NCBI RefSeq assembly: GCF_029852145.1
Contig: NC_079970.1
Location: 6,696,001-6,760,000 of the forward strand
Origin: Microplitis mediator
Taxonomy: Eukaryota > Arthropoda > Insecta > Hymenoptera > Braconidae
Direction: 5' to 3'
Length of the DNA: 64,000 bases
The notes beneath the pieces are model-generated. The model had not been told where the DNA came from. It made no database searches and was given only the letters and a program-made list of their open reading frames with translations. How positions within the stretch are numbered: position 1 is the first letter of the stretch; each line of letters opens with the position of its first letter. Positions 46,541 through 58,599 of the stretch are shown piece by piece. The position numbers and the translations under genes are program-made.

Positions 46541-47025
46541 ATCGGTCTATCGGTTGACCCTGCGGGCCAGCCTCAAAACTTCCCGCTATATTCGAGCTCC
46601 GTGAGCTTGAAAACATTGTTGTGACTACGTTTTCGAGCTCTACGAGCTCGAAAAAATTTTAGGATGCCGTTGTTTTCGAAAAAAAAAGGTTTTTACCATT
46701 TTTTCTCCAATGATATCTCTCAAACGAATTGACCGATTGAGACGGTTAAGGTGGCAATCGACACGTTTTATCAAGTTCTAAAGCTGATCAAGTTTTGACA
46801 TTGATTTATCGAGTCGTTTTTGAGAAATTAAAAAAAAATTAAAAAAAATTTTTTTTTTTAATTCTTTCGTTACCGGTTTCTCTCAAACGAATTGACTGAT
46901 TTTGATGGTTGAGTTGGCAATCGACGCGTTTTATCAAGTTCGAAAGCTGCTCAAATTTTGAAATTGATTTATCCAGTCGTTTTTGAGAAATTTCAAAAAA
47001 ATTAAAAAAAAATTTTATTGTTCTT
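46541..47025. repeat. Dispersed repeat p, copy 4, truncated
   Basis: Begins TCGGTTGACCCTGCGGGCCA directly after copy 3 in the same direction, carries the first tandem units, then stops in an A/T-rich tract where family k sequence resumes. Confidence 0.7.
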
Positions 47026-47407
47026 GGTGGGCAAAACAAACTACTCAAAAAAATGAACATTATGTAGATGTTCATAAATAATGACGGATAGAACAATTTT
47101 GGAAAAAAAAATTTTTACCAAATTTTCGGAGTGGTCTATTTTGTCCTCACTTCCCCTATATAAAGTGCCTTATATAGGTGAAGTTACTGGCTAGATGTCC
47201 TCATAGTACTAAACTTTTCGGCTAATTTTTGCTAAAAAGTTATCCAAGTGTAGAAAACTCAATTTGTTATAAAAATAGGAACTATTTTTATGTTATAGCA
47301 AGAAAGTCCCATAAGTGCATAGAAACTTTCCCTATAATTTTCTAATTACGCTGACTAAAATAAAATTGTAAATTTTATTGACCAAAATTAAAAAAAAAAT
47401 TACTTAC

Positions 47408-47470
47408 GGTATAAATATTGGGATAAAGTACTCGTCAGTCGTCGGATGCAGAATCAAATATGAAATATTT
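47408..47470 (-). promoter_or_regulatory. Candidate leader exon of peptide copy D
   Basis: Minus strand: GACGACTGACGAGTACTTTA runs into ATTTATACC|GTAAGTAAT with donor GT at 47407-47406. An AT-rich TTAAATATTT about 30 nt upstream of the likely start may act as a TATA box. The partner acceptor CTGTTACAG lies just upstream of the copy D ATG, giving a first intron of about 2.4 kb filled by mobile elements. Confidence 0.4.
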
Positions 47471-47829
47471 AATAATTAATCACGATATTTATCATAATCT
47501 CGTCCTAACGCTTCTGTGATTGCACAATTTTCGTTCATAGTGTAAGTTTAAATACATGAATAATAATGATATTTCAAATTACAATATTAGATAACAATTG
47601 ATCTTATGAAATTTAAATATGAAAATATTTAAACAAAATACAGCATTCATTTTTTTAAGGGTGTATATAGTACACTCAAATATGTCTTTATTTTTAATAT
47701 CAACGACCAATCATAATTTTGTCAATCACTATCAATAAATTTTGTATATTTATTTTTTTACGCTGCTCCATGCATTTGTGATATTACAATTGTAATATTC
47801 TTACTGTTAGAATAATATATGCTGATAAA

Positions 47830-48046
47830 AGCCGCCGCACTCTTAACCTTGTTGAGGATGACACTGATAACCATTCAATGTATTCACTTATTCTTATTGT
47901 ATAATTATTTATGCGTACTTTATTCAGGGATATGTGAAGATAATTAAACAAGATTTTCCTCAAACCCGCTGATTTACAAACCTCCCTGAGTGACGAAAAA
48001 TACTTTAAACCAATTAAGAAACTCCTATCAGAACTGAAAATAGACA
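47830..48046 (-). pseudogene. Relic of a cystine-knot-like peptide gene (copy G)
   Basis: Minus strand, near 47863: CAG followed by TGTCATCCTCAACAAGGTTA matches the start of the last exon of copies A and B, then hits a stop and diverges after GAGTGC. About 160 bp upstream, CTATTTTCAGTTCTGATAGG and AGTTTC resemble the signal-peptide exon around its LIGVS residues, with no ATG and an in-frame TAA. The intron is much shorter than elsewhere. The match is short, so this could be partly chance. Confidence 0.45.
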
Positions 48047-48269
48047 AATTAATCTAATGCCTATATATAAATATGTACTTTAGTTATCAAAATGTAATTG
48101 TGTAATAGCTAAGGGCCTGAGTAGCCGATGTGACTTTAAATAAATAATTTAAAAAAAAAACGATTTTTCTCTTTTTTGATCGTTGATAATGATGACAAAA
48201 TAATAATTTAATTAAATATTATTATTAATAATTGATAAGACTAGATAAGATATTATGTGTTTCACAAGG

Positions 48270-49370
48270 AGAAAAAAATTAACGGAACAGTTTCAATAAA
48301 TTATTGGAATCATTCTTATAATAAATAGAAACCATTCCTAATATTTATTATGGAAAAAATATTTTTATAATTTTAGGAGTAGGTCTTAATGTATAAAAAT
48401 TATTTCTCATGAACACCAAATTTATATTAGTATGGGATAGAAAACTGTTTTTTTTTCTCTCCGTGCATAAGCATTAAAGTCAAAAGTTTTTATTATTCCT
48501 TTATAATAGACATGTTTAATTTTGAATATTTTTTATCATCTTCAATTTTTAAAAAATAAATTTATTGGGAAATTTTGAAGATTTTTTTTGCCCGAAATTT
48601 TTTTTTAAATCTATTCTTAAAGAAAAATAAAATTTTTATTAAATACCTAATTTCGAATTGATATTATTTCTACAATTATATAAATTAAATATATATATAT
48701 ATATATTTAATTTTTCGCTAGATGACTCATGTCTGCATGCCTAGTAAAATATATTTTTTGTTAGCTTATCTCCTATTTTATTTATCCAAACATCTCTTTC
48801 CTTTATTTTCTTTCGTTAATTCATAGTCTCGGTACATCAACAAGATAGAATATGTTAGGGTACATAATATGTATGTTATATAGATATATTTACCGTATTA
48901 TAACGCGATGAAGGTCGTAATTTTCAGACAATTTAAACGTAAATGAGATCTGATTGTCGACAGGTGTCCCCCCTGTTGTGCATGCATCATGTTGTACATT
49001 ATACCCATATTTTATTTCATCCCTATGCTACGTAAATTTCTACATCTTGTTTCATCTTAAAAATCTATGGATGTTTCTCATAGAGAAGATTGCTCGAGTG
49101 ATGACATGACCTCACATTATTCGGTTGACTTACGGTTACCAGATGAAAATATAAACTACACATGAAATGGTGAGAAATTTTTTTTTACCACTTTCAACTT
49201 ACTACAAATCCACACTATAATTCTTAAGGTACTTATATAAAAAAATATTATTTATGTACAAAAAAATTTTATTTGTAAAAGTATAACATGTTAACACATG
49301 TTTTTTTAACCCATTTGTTTCATATATACTTCATATATTTGATAAAAAAAAAAATTCATAAATATATATA
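48270..49370. other. Duplicated flank and repeats, no gene
   Basis: A MITE-like part (about 48280-48470, with words shared with 43500-43690) is followed by 48620-48800, which matches 43065-43145, 43930-44050 and 33755-33840 (ATGACTCATGTCTGCATG). This marks another edge of the duplicated unit. The remainder to 49370 shows nothing coding. Confidence 0.5.
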
Positions 49371-49374
49371 TATA

Positions 49375-49890
49375 TATAATAGCAGATCCCACCCGCTTCG
49401 CGGGGTAATAAAAAATTATACTTTATATTAATGGGAAAATTTTTTAAAAATAGTTGAATAATTTTTCCTAATTTTCTTCAAAAACTACATTTGAAAACGA
49501 AAATTTTGAAAAAAAGAAAAACGTCCTGATAAGTCACTTTTTGAAAAAGTTATAGCTTATTGAAAGAAAAAGCCTTTTTTTAAAATTCATAATTTTTTTT
49601 GGTTGGGTAAAAAAATTTGACAAAATTCTGAGAAATGTTTTTGATCGAGTAAAAAAGGAGACAAAATTTTCAGCCTAATCGAAAGGGGTCGGGTTCGAAA
49701 AGGGTCGATACAATGAAATTTGAAAAAATTTAGTTTTTATCATCAAAATGATAATGATAAATAGCTAAAAACCTTCTTTGAAATACGCAAAAGTTTATGG
49801 TGCAAATTTCGTGTCAAAATATTCAGTAGTTTCTGCGTGATAGGCGTTCGAAAAAAATACCTATAATTTTATAGAAATGGATATATATAT
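49375..49890. repeat. Dispersed repeat t, copy 2
   Basis: CCCACCCGCTTCGCGGGGTA makes a small hairpin at the left, followed by CTAATCGAAAGGGGTCGGG and AAAGGGTCGATACAATG, which are inverted matches to 27826-28240. Non-coding. Confidence 0.5.
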
Positions 49891-52010
49891 ATATTATAGT
49901 CGATCAAAAATAGTCAGAACAAGCTTTATTTTTCAAAATTCACGTTCAAATACAAATAACTACAAATAATTTTAGAATTTTTAACAATTCGAAGGCAATT
50001 CAAAGGAAATAAAATGATCTACAAAAAAAGTTATACGACATTTTGTGTTATGTTCCGTAGTTTTGCCTGAAAAGTAAAAAAGTATTGAAATTTACTATGA
50101 ATTTAATTTTGACCTCGAATAACTTCTGAAAAGTCATAATTATCACGAAATTAGAAGAAACCTTTTTTGTAGAGCATTCAATATCTTATGAAATTATGTT
50201 ACGTATTATCTAGTGAAATTCAATGTTATCGAGTTATAAAATTTCTAGCATGCTCAAATTTTTTTTACCATGTTATTCTCATGGAAAATAAAAAATTACG
50301 ATGAGGAACATCTCAATAATAATAGGAGCTCAAATATTAACAGACGTTTTTTTCACCTAACTGAAATGTTTGAACCTGTGTGAAATTTTTTTTTTTTTTT
50401 AAACACCCTCATATGTCTATGTCGTTTTATGGATTTATTTTGTTATACGTAGTTTTTAATTCTTTTCATTTGATATTAGAAATGAAGAACCGGACAAAGT
50501 GTTAATGTATGAAAATAATGATATTGATCGAGTGTAAAAAAGTAGTCGATTGTAGAGAGTACCAAGTTTTTAAAATTAAAAAAAAATCTACTTAAATGAA
50601 TTTTTCACTTTAAATCTGACAAACATAAATAAATCTTACTGGAGGAGATTACAATAGTTAAAAATCCATAAATGTAATAAATTATGAAAACATTTTAATT
50701 TCCGTAAGTTAAATAAGTGAAATAAATTATCGATGTGTCGACAGGGAAACGGAAAAGCATGAATTTAAGAACCCTGATTCGAAGCGTTGTTATCTCAGGG
50801 TAAAACCGTTATCGACTGGCTAGGAAATCCGAAATAAAAGTACTAGCGAAAAAGATAAAAAGAGACGGAAGAGAAGAATGAAAGATAAGACTTGTCTGAA
50901 GAAAATACACATTCACTTTGAATGGTATGACCTACTTAAATGCGCCTATTCTACCCTTTTCTCATCCCTTCTATTCTAAAGTTCAAAACCAATTTCTCAC
51001 TTCTACCCCCAACTATTTTTATGTTCTTTGTCTTTTTGATCCTTGTCTTTTTTTTACTTCTCCACTTTCATTAATATTTTTTTTATATTTATACTCTTTT
51101 ATGCATACATTTTTATTTTTTATATTTTTTTCCATTTAGTCTTTTAAAGTAAAAAAATAAAAATAAAAATTTACAGCAAAATATTAATATAAACTCTCGA
51201 TTTCGTTTACATACGCCCTAAATAACGAGGATGCCATGACATAATTTGACCCCCTGGTTTATTGAAGCAGGTGGTACACGCAGGTAGATTTACAAATGAT
51301 ATAATTTACCACCTGGCGCAAGTTCGGTATTGTATGTAATAATGATAAAAAAGAGGACGTACTCGTGTGAACATCATTGAATATATAAATAATATTTGTT
51401 TAATATTTAACTATATTTATTCTTCAAATGTCATTCGACTTTAAAATATATCCTAAACGTTTTAATGAATTTGTTTCTTATATATATGTGATTATTTTAT
51501 CATCTCAAGATTAACGTATGCACCCAATTCAATATTATTTGGAAATGGCAATTGATTATGCCAAAAAAAATTTTATTAAGTTATTCGAGTCAAATACGTA
51601 TACTCTATTTAAACTTTGAGGATAAAATTTGTATCTCCCTTGTGATTTAAAATTTTTCAAATAATTCGGAAATTTACGATTAATTCAAATATTTGGATTT
51701 ATTCGAAAATTCAAATAATTTGATTCGATACGAACGGTCCGTGTTAACATCCCATGAAAAAAAATTGTTAAAATAAGGTTGAAAAATGGTGACTATTTTG
51801 AACTTCAAAGCGTGACATAATGATGAACTTTTATGAAACTTTTGAAAATTCAAAAAAAAACAAATCAATGATTGACTCAATATTATTAAAATACGGTAGA
51901 AAAAAAGTTCAGAAATAGTTTAAAATCAGCTTTTTCTGACCGTATTTTGCACGAAAAAAAATGGAGAGTCGAAAAAAGTTTACAGAAGAGTCTAAAGTTG
52001 GTCATTTATA
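49891..52010. other. No supported gene
   Basis: AT-rich DNA. Slightly GC-richer spots at about 50740-50830 and 51220-51310 (CCCCCTGGTTTATTGAAGC) have no coding pattern. The frame at 50918-51139 is a translated pyrimidine-rich tract. Confidence 0.45.
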
Positions 52011-52650
52011 CACAGTTAGAAATTTTGTGTTAAATTCAACACAAATCGTCTGTTGCAAACGGTCTACACATATTTTTGGTTAATTCAACACGTGTACATT
52101 GCGTTTGTGTTGATCTTTAACACAAATTTTATGTTAAATAAAATCGAACACATAAAGTCTGATCTTTTGACAGAAAATTTGTGTACATTTAACAGAACAT
52201 TTGTGTAAATTTAACACATTTTTCGTGTTAAAATCAACTAATAAACACAAGCACATAACCTAACCAACTCAAGTATACTGATCTACCCTTAGTAGAACTT
52301 ATGTCAATTTAGCGAACAATTGAACCATGTCTAAAAGATATGAAAGCTATCTAAATTTAATTGTAAAATGTATATATTTAATTGTAAATAAATTATAATC
52401 CACATTTCCCTGCAGACAATGCTGCTACAATTCTTTGCTTGGTTATAGTAATGAAAAATTGCGCGGAAACGTTTAGTCAAACGACACAAATTTTGTGTTA
52501 ATTTTCGAATAACACAAGAAATGTGTTAAATTCTAGATTTTCTAATCATTTAACATAAGAAATCTGTTAAAGTAAAATAACACAAACGGTTTGTGTTGAA
52601 TTAACAGATTTCTGTGTTAAAAATCAACACAAAATATCATTTTTACCTCC
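52011..52650. mobile_element. MITE family b, decayed long copy
   Basis: ACACAGTTAGAAATTTTGTG at the left and repeated AACACAAA / TTTGTGTT words throughout, including AACACAAACGGTTTGTGTT near 52580. Probably two copies or one expanded copy. Confidence 0.55.
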
Positions 52651-52662
52651 ATACATGGAAAG

Positions 52663-52795
52663 AAATGTATGGCACTTATCACCGTACTCTTATACACTAT
52701 CGAATTGAGTACCATAAGAATGGCGTATATCACCAAGGGTATGGTGATAAACGCAATACATTTATTTCCGTGTACCATGAGATGAAAATATGAAG
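52663..52795. mobile_element. Short MITE with ACATGGAAAGAAATGTAT end
   Basis: CATGGAAAGAAATGTATGGC on the left and GCAATACATTTATTTCCGTG on the right form inverted ends. Inside, TATCACCGTACTC and GGTATGGTGATA continue the fold-back. Confidence 0.7.
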
Positions 52796-52799
52796 TTCC

Positions 52800-54185
52800 A
52801 ATTTACACTATCGTACAGTTTAAGAATCAACTTACAGTATTAATAATTAAATAAAGTACTTGTAAGTAATTAAACACAGAACTGAGTTGAAAATAATTAA
52901 CAAAAAAATTTTTTATCAACTTCATATTGATGTATGCATAATATATCCCTTGGCAATGACAATTGATTATGCAAAAAAATCGATTGAGAAAAAAAACGAT
53001 TTCAGAATAAATAGTCTTAGAAATGAAATCTCAAGTCCACGAGAGATCAATTGATCTCAGTTAAAGCTCAATAAAATGTAACTAGTAATTCCCAGTATAC
53101 AGCCAGTCAGTGGCGGCTTTTCTCAGAAGATCTCGGAATTTGGCGAGTCGCCAATAAACGTTCGTTAGATCGGATATCCCGGTCTGGAAGCAATAATCAT
53201 GCTCGAAAGCGTCGAGGTCAAAGGCGAATGCCGAAAAGAGAAGAGATGAAAAGAGAAGAGTAGACCAATATGACGGAGCAAGTCTATATATCCTATAGCC
53301 AAAACTTAGATTTTAACTATCCGTTATTTTACAACTCCTCAAAAAATTAACATCTGGGCAACGAGCCAGCTTTAACTATTCTCGAAAAAACCTCACATGG
53401 AGATTATAGATACGTCCCTTCCCTTTTAATTTTTAATCTTTCAATAAGCTCATTTTATATATAAGTTCATAAACTCATATAAAATATTACTTTCTTATTC
53501 ATTGTAGAGCCTACTGTTTAGACTAAATAGTTTACACTTTTAATTATTACCATCGAGGATTATATAATTCAAGAATCTTTTTGAAGCTCTAGCACACACT
53601 GCAATCTTACAGCGTATTTTAAACCCAAGTCTTAAGTATAAGCTTTCAAATGATAGCTTGGATTGAAAAATTCAGTTGCCCTGAAGATGACTCGATACCA
53701 GAATTCGGCCTCGACTTTAAATCCCGATTAACAAACCACTCAACTGAGATTTTTAAAAAATTCAAAAGCAAATTTTTGGTTCTGACGTTTACTCAATGTT
53801 ATCGTTTGTTACTGATTCAAAATCTATTGCATCCAGATGTAGATTTTACTTGACAAAATTGCACCTGACATTGACATTTGGTATGCGGTCAGTTGATCAA
53901 TTGTCCAAAACACTCAAAATTTTTATAAATTTATTTCAACATAATCGAGTCCATTTGAAAGAAAAAAGGATATTTATGCATAACTAAAATATTTATTTTA
54001 TTTTTCACAGTACTCTTATATCCCCGTAGAAAAAAAATTTTAAAGAAAAGTTTGATAAAGGGTTGATTATTCTAAACTTCGAAACAAAACACAACGATGA
54101 ACTTTTTTTGAAGGTTTTTTAAACTTTTGAAAATTCAAAGGAAAAATCAATGATTGACTTGATACTATAGAAATATGCTAAAAAA
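52800..54185. other. No supported gene
   Basis: AT-rich with a purine-rich patch near 53220-53270 (GAGAAGAGATGAAAAGAGAA). The frames at 53650-53987 lack any recognisable domain or splice context. Confidence 0.45.
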
Positions 54186-54187
54186 AG

Positions 54188-54515
54188 GTGCCGCGACCGG
54201 TTACCCTCGGACAAAATAACCTCGACAAAATAACCCCGACAAAATAGCCTAGAACAAAATAACCTGGAACAAAATAACCTGGAACGAAATAACCTGGAAC
54301 AAAATAACCTGAAAAAAAAATAACTTTGTTATAAAATAACCTAAACAACAATAACCTGAAAAATTCACATCAATCTATAACGATGAAATTCGTACTTGAA
54401 GGTTGTTGTTGTTCAGGTTATTTTATAACAAAGTTATTTTTTTTCAGGTTATTTTGTTCTAGGTTCTTTTGTCGAGGTTATTTTTTCCGAGGGCAATTTG
54501 TGACGGAACCCTAAA
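54188..54515. mobile_element. MITE with tandem AACAAAATAACCTGG units
   Basis: CCGGTTACCCTCGGACAAAA at the left, then about eight tandem 14-15 bp units of the type GGAACAAAATAACCT, and an inverted array (AGGTTATTTTGTTCTAGG) ending TTTTTTCCGAGGGCAATTTG. The centre carries GTTCAGGTTATTTTATAAC paired with GTTATAAAATAACCTAAAC. Confidence 0.75.
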
Positions 54516-54519
54516 AAGA

Positions 54520-56113
54520 AGGTTCAAAAATAGTTAAAAATCAGTTTATTCTGACTCTATTTTGCACTGAAAAAAATGATAAAATTTATCATTTTTGATG
54601 GAATGTCAAACAAGTTTACAAAAAAGTATAAAAATATTCATTTATATTATTTAGTAAATTATTTCCTTCTTTGAATTTTCAGAAGTTTAAAAATCGTTTA
54701 AAAGAAGTTTGTCGTTGTGTCACATTTTGATGTTTAGAATAGTCATAGTTTATTTTTTACACGGGTCAAAAATAGACTTTTTGGACATTATAGTTATAGT
54801 CCGACCATCTGTCGCTAGCAATTAAACTACAAAGTTAAATAATTGACGTATTAATGAGAGCAAAAATTAAATAATAAATTTATTACTAAAAATTCTACAC
54901 GTTTTATATTCCGCAAGTTGTTAATTTCCGTCAGTAGATTAAAATCTCTTTAAGTTTATCACCGAAAGTTTCATTTGTTTCCTAGCTTAGCGGTTTCAGG
55001 GTAACTTGTAAATTAGTTCTTTGATCGATCAGGCTATTTTCGACTCTGGGTCCTCAGATTGGAGTGTTTTTTATTTTACTTTATTATTTTTTTTTTTTTA
55101 CTCAAGTCGTATAACGCCCAACAGTCTTGGTTGGGTGTCACGCGACGGCTAGACGCTCGACAATTTAAATCTAGCCCAAGTTACGAGCGTAAAAAAATAA
55201 CTTGATACTAATAAATTTTTTTTTATTGTTTTAAATAAAATTTTTCATTCATGAAATTGGACACATTTTAATATGATGGCTACGGCTAAACTTTTATTAT
55301 ATATATATATTACATTTTCCACTTTATATAATTGATATAGATTTTTTAATGATATATCATTATCATGATGGCATAGGCTTGTCTCAGGGTCAATGAAGTA
55401 CTTGAGAGTTTTAGTGATAAAAAAAAGTTTATAAAAAGTTCAAGAGTATAATCGTGATGATAAAGAATATTGAGAATGAGATTTTAATTAAATAATGAAC
55501 TTGTGGAGCTCAGTGTTTCACACTTTTGTTAAATTCATCTTAGGCTTTCAGGTTTTTTATTTTTTTTTCTATCCTTCTTTTTTTGTCGCTTTAATACTTT
55601 CTGTAGGGTGCTTGTGATTTTTTTTCTCTTTTTCCACCTCCTCGTTTTTTTTCTACTCCTTGACACTTTTGCTCGTTCACGTTTTCTCATTCTCTGTGCC
55701 TCCTACTCTTTGCTTTCATAAAATTGATTTTTTCCGCTTAAAGGGGATCTTACCAAGTTCTGCTGGAGCATCAGTCGATTTCCACGGGGATCTTGTTGTA
55801 TTACTGATAAAGATCTCAGTAAATAGAACGGAAAAAAAATAAGAATAAAATTTTAGTGATGAGAGGATGAAAAGAAAATAAGTAAAAAAAAATAAATAAA
55901 GAAAACATGGTCGAGGGTGATGTCCGAAGAATGTCACGAAGCAATCTAGGGTGATTCAAGTATGGTTGGATTCGTGATAAGTGGAGTAAGATTTACTGCG
56001 ATTTTTTTTTTCTGATATTTTTTGTCATTAAATGATATCTAAGGGATTGAAAAAATATCTAATTGTTTTGCTGATAATAAATTATATTTATATCATATTA
56101 CTTAACAATATTA
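54520..56113. other. No supported gene
   Basis: AT-rich sequence, some pyrimidine tracts (55560-55700) and short frames on both strands around 55660-55937, none recognisable. Confidence 0.45.
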
Positions 56114-56432
56114 CACTGTAAAAAGAGCGGTGTTAAACATGGACAAAGGTGTAGGCGGTGTTAAAATACCGGTGTTATATCAGTGTAAAACAAAAATTCA
56201 CGTATATAAATAAGAAAAAAAAATGTATTACACCAAATTTTACACCCACCATTTCAATCACCAATAACTTAATAAATTAATAAAAATATTGTTTATCTGC
56301 AGTGGTGCAGTGTTCGAATAAGTAAAAATATTCACAAAGTATTTATTTTAACACCACTTTCGATGTTGAAATTTAACACCAAAAATTTTAACACCTACAC
56401 CGCCTGGACTTACCCCAGTTTTTTTTACAGTG
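56114..56432. mobile_element. MITE family q, copy 2 (inverted)
   Basis: CACTGTAAAAAGAGCGGTGT at the left and CAGTTTTTTTTACAGTG at the right, flanked by TA on both sides, opposite in direction to 33896-34328. Confidence 0.85.
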
Positions 56433-56959
56433 TAATAATAATGATAAAATTAAAAATAAATATGTGACAAGAATATAAAAAAATAAAACTAAAAATATAT
56501 CAGTAGTAAATAGTTGATATTTAGTTTGATCTACTTTTTTGTTCCTGATATGAAACTTTTGAACGAGTTACAAAAACACATTTATACATCATCGCATACT
56601 TGAAAATGCGACAAAAAGATAAAAGTTAAAAGTGTTGTCAGAATTGAATTGAAACAGTGAAAAAATGAGTAAAATAGAAGAAGGTATGGAATGTATTATG
56701 TAAGAGAATAAATAAAAGTTAAGTGAAAAGAGGCGTGTGTTGAAAAAAGATACTGAATATTTCTGATAGTATAAGTATAGAGTTGAAGTTGATCCAGTTG
56801 CTTTAGACTTAAAAGTTAAGAAAAGCATTACATTGTATTCTCGTACATTATCTGTCTATCTAGTCATAAAGTGTACTGAGGGAAAGAGGTAAAAGCTAAA
56901 GAGAGATAGACAATGAGGGTTTTAAGGGTATGTCTGTTTTATACATGTATGTAGATATA

Positions 56960-57240
56960 TATATATATAGTAGGAGAGTGGTGGATATCCGGGTTTTCGC
57001 CGAGTTCACTGGCGCAATGCGGGGTAGCCAGACAACATGGCGCACCTCTTTCCCCTCACCTTCGATTTACTCACTCTTTCCCACTCACAACCCTCTTACT
57101 CTTTTCACCCTTATCTTCACCCTTCTCCTTATCCTGTCTCGCTTTTTTACTGACTCTCTTTTTCCCTCTAGAGTCAGGTTGCGCGAGGCCACGTGGGAAT
57201 TATGCGTAACATTGCTGGCGTGCCACCGATAGTAAATTTT
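56960..57240 (+). other. GC-richer island with an acceptor-like site
   Basis: GC-rich words (ATCCGGGTTTTCGCCGAG, GGCGCAATGCGGGGTAGCC) are followed by a long pyrimidine tract ending TTTTTCCCTCTAG at about 57171, then GCGCGAGGCCACGTGG. This could be an exon boundary, but the frame is short, no donor is convincing and no protein is recognised. Confidence 0.25.
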
Positions 57241-57934
57241 CACAAGGTTCTTTCTTTTACATTTTTACTAATTTTTTTTTTTATAGATATATATATAGTC
57301 TTTTCGACTTAATAATAAATTCAGATGTACTTCCGGTTTCGTGTCGGTAACGTTCATTCATTGCTGTAATATACTATAAATATATTGCTCTTAAAATATT
57401 TTTTTATGTTGGTCATACACAAATTGACTTGAAAAAAAGTACAAGTTTGGAAAAAAAAATATTTCAAGGTGATTACTGATATTTAATAACAGCAAAAGTA
57501 ATACATTTTTGCTTGAAAAATTAGTTTTTGTAATTACAAAAATTAACTGATAAAAATAAAAAAGGTCGGTAATGAATTTAATTACCCAATAATAATCTGT
57601 ATAAGCTATTAAATCGATAAGTATATTCTTCATTATATATAAGTATGAAAAAGTTGGTTGAATAATATATTCATACATTAATAAATATTCTAGAATGAAT
57701 AAACTGATTAAATAATTAATTAATCGATAGAAATTAAAAATTCTCGGTCAAATAATCTCTTGATATCATGTTTTTTTTCTTTGTCGAAAATAATTATTTT
57801 TAATTATACATAGAGTTTTATTTTATATAAAACAAAATGACAATAAAAAATTTAGACAACGAATCCGATTTATTTTTACACGGAATTATATACGGGAAAA
57901 ATTCGGCTAAAAAGTTGAAAATAATTAGAGAATG

Positions 57935-58250
57935 AATAAGTACACAGACATAAAGGATTTCTTAGCTCAAGAAAATTTTTTGTTGCCCCAAGAACCATTT
58001 TCTTTCTCAATTCATACATTGAAAAAAAAAATTTTTGGCACAAGAAAAATTTCACAGTACGAAATGAAAACAAAAATTTTCTTGGGACTAGAAAAAGTTT
58101 TTTGGTGGAAGAAATTTTTTCTCTGCTCAAGAAAATTTTCATTTTCAATTCATAATGCAAAAAATTTCTTGGGGCGAGTAAAAATTTTTTGTCCTAAGAA
58201 ATATTTTTTTCTGTGTAATAAAAAAATTTTCTTGGGACGAGTAAATAAAT
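57935..58250. mobile_element. Fold-back element of TTCTTGGGAC / CAAGAAAATTTT units
   Basis: Repeated AAGAAAATTTTC and TTTTCTTGGGACNAG words in both directions across about 300 bp, ending next to the family b MITE. The two overlapping frames here are by-products of the palindromes. Confidence 0.6.
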
Positions 58251-58252
58251 AC

Positions 58253-58597
58253 ACAGTAAAAAATATTGTGTATCTGTGTTAAAAACGGTCCGTGTTAAAA
58301 TTTTTGTGTTGATTATTTTGTGTCAAATCAACACAATTCTTTGTGTTACTTTAAAATTTTTAATCGATTTACTTTTCAACACTTTAAAAGTGTTACTCAG
58401 TATAAAAATCGATATTATCAACATTTATTAAGTGTTACTTTAACATCAACACAAAAAAAGTGTTGAAATTTTAACACAAATTTTGTGTTAAAATTCAACA
58501 CAAATAGTCTGTGTTGAAAAATAACACAAAAATTGTGTGGACCGTTTCTAACACACAGATTGTGTTGATTTTAACACAATATTTTTTACTGTGTACT
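58253..58597. mobile_element. MITE family b, copy 3
   Basis: TACACAGTAAAAAATATTGT at the left, AATATTTTTTACTGTGTA at the right. The interior is alternating GTGTTAA/TTAACAC words with AACGGTCCGTGTT and ACCGTTTCTAACACAC near the ends, matching 538-847. Confidence 0.85.
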
Positions 58598-58599
58598 TG

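Larger units (their letters stand above)
45055..47245. mobile_element. MITE families a and k upstream of gene D with nested repeat p copies
   Basis: Family a ends (AAAGTTTGGTACTGTAAGGA near 45090; TGTCCTCATAGTACTAAACT near 47196) enclose family k (45171-47160), which is expanded to about 2 kb by two head-to-tail copies of repeat p. The k sequence resumes at GGGCAAAACAAACTACTC near 47030. Their position in k differs from that in gene C, so the insertions are independent. Confidence 0.7.

Noticed and set aside
24000..48100. The possibility that the peptide cluster belongs to an integrated polydnavirus segment
   Set aside because: Small cysteine-rich intron-containing genes occur in such viruses, but I see no segment-excision motif, no other viral gene families and no structural genes. 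It stays only a comparison.
57876..58282. Overlapping Lys/Phe-rich frames
   Set aside because: Fold-back repeat of TTCTTGGGAC units; both strands open for the same reason.
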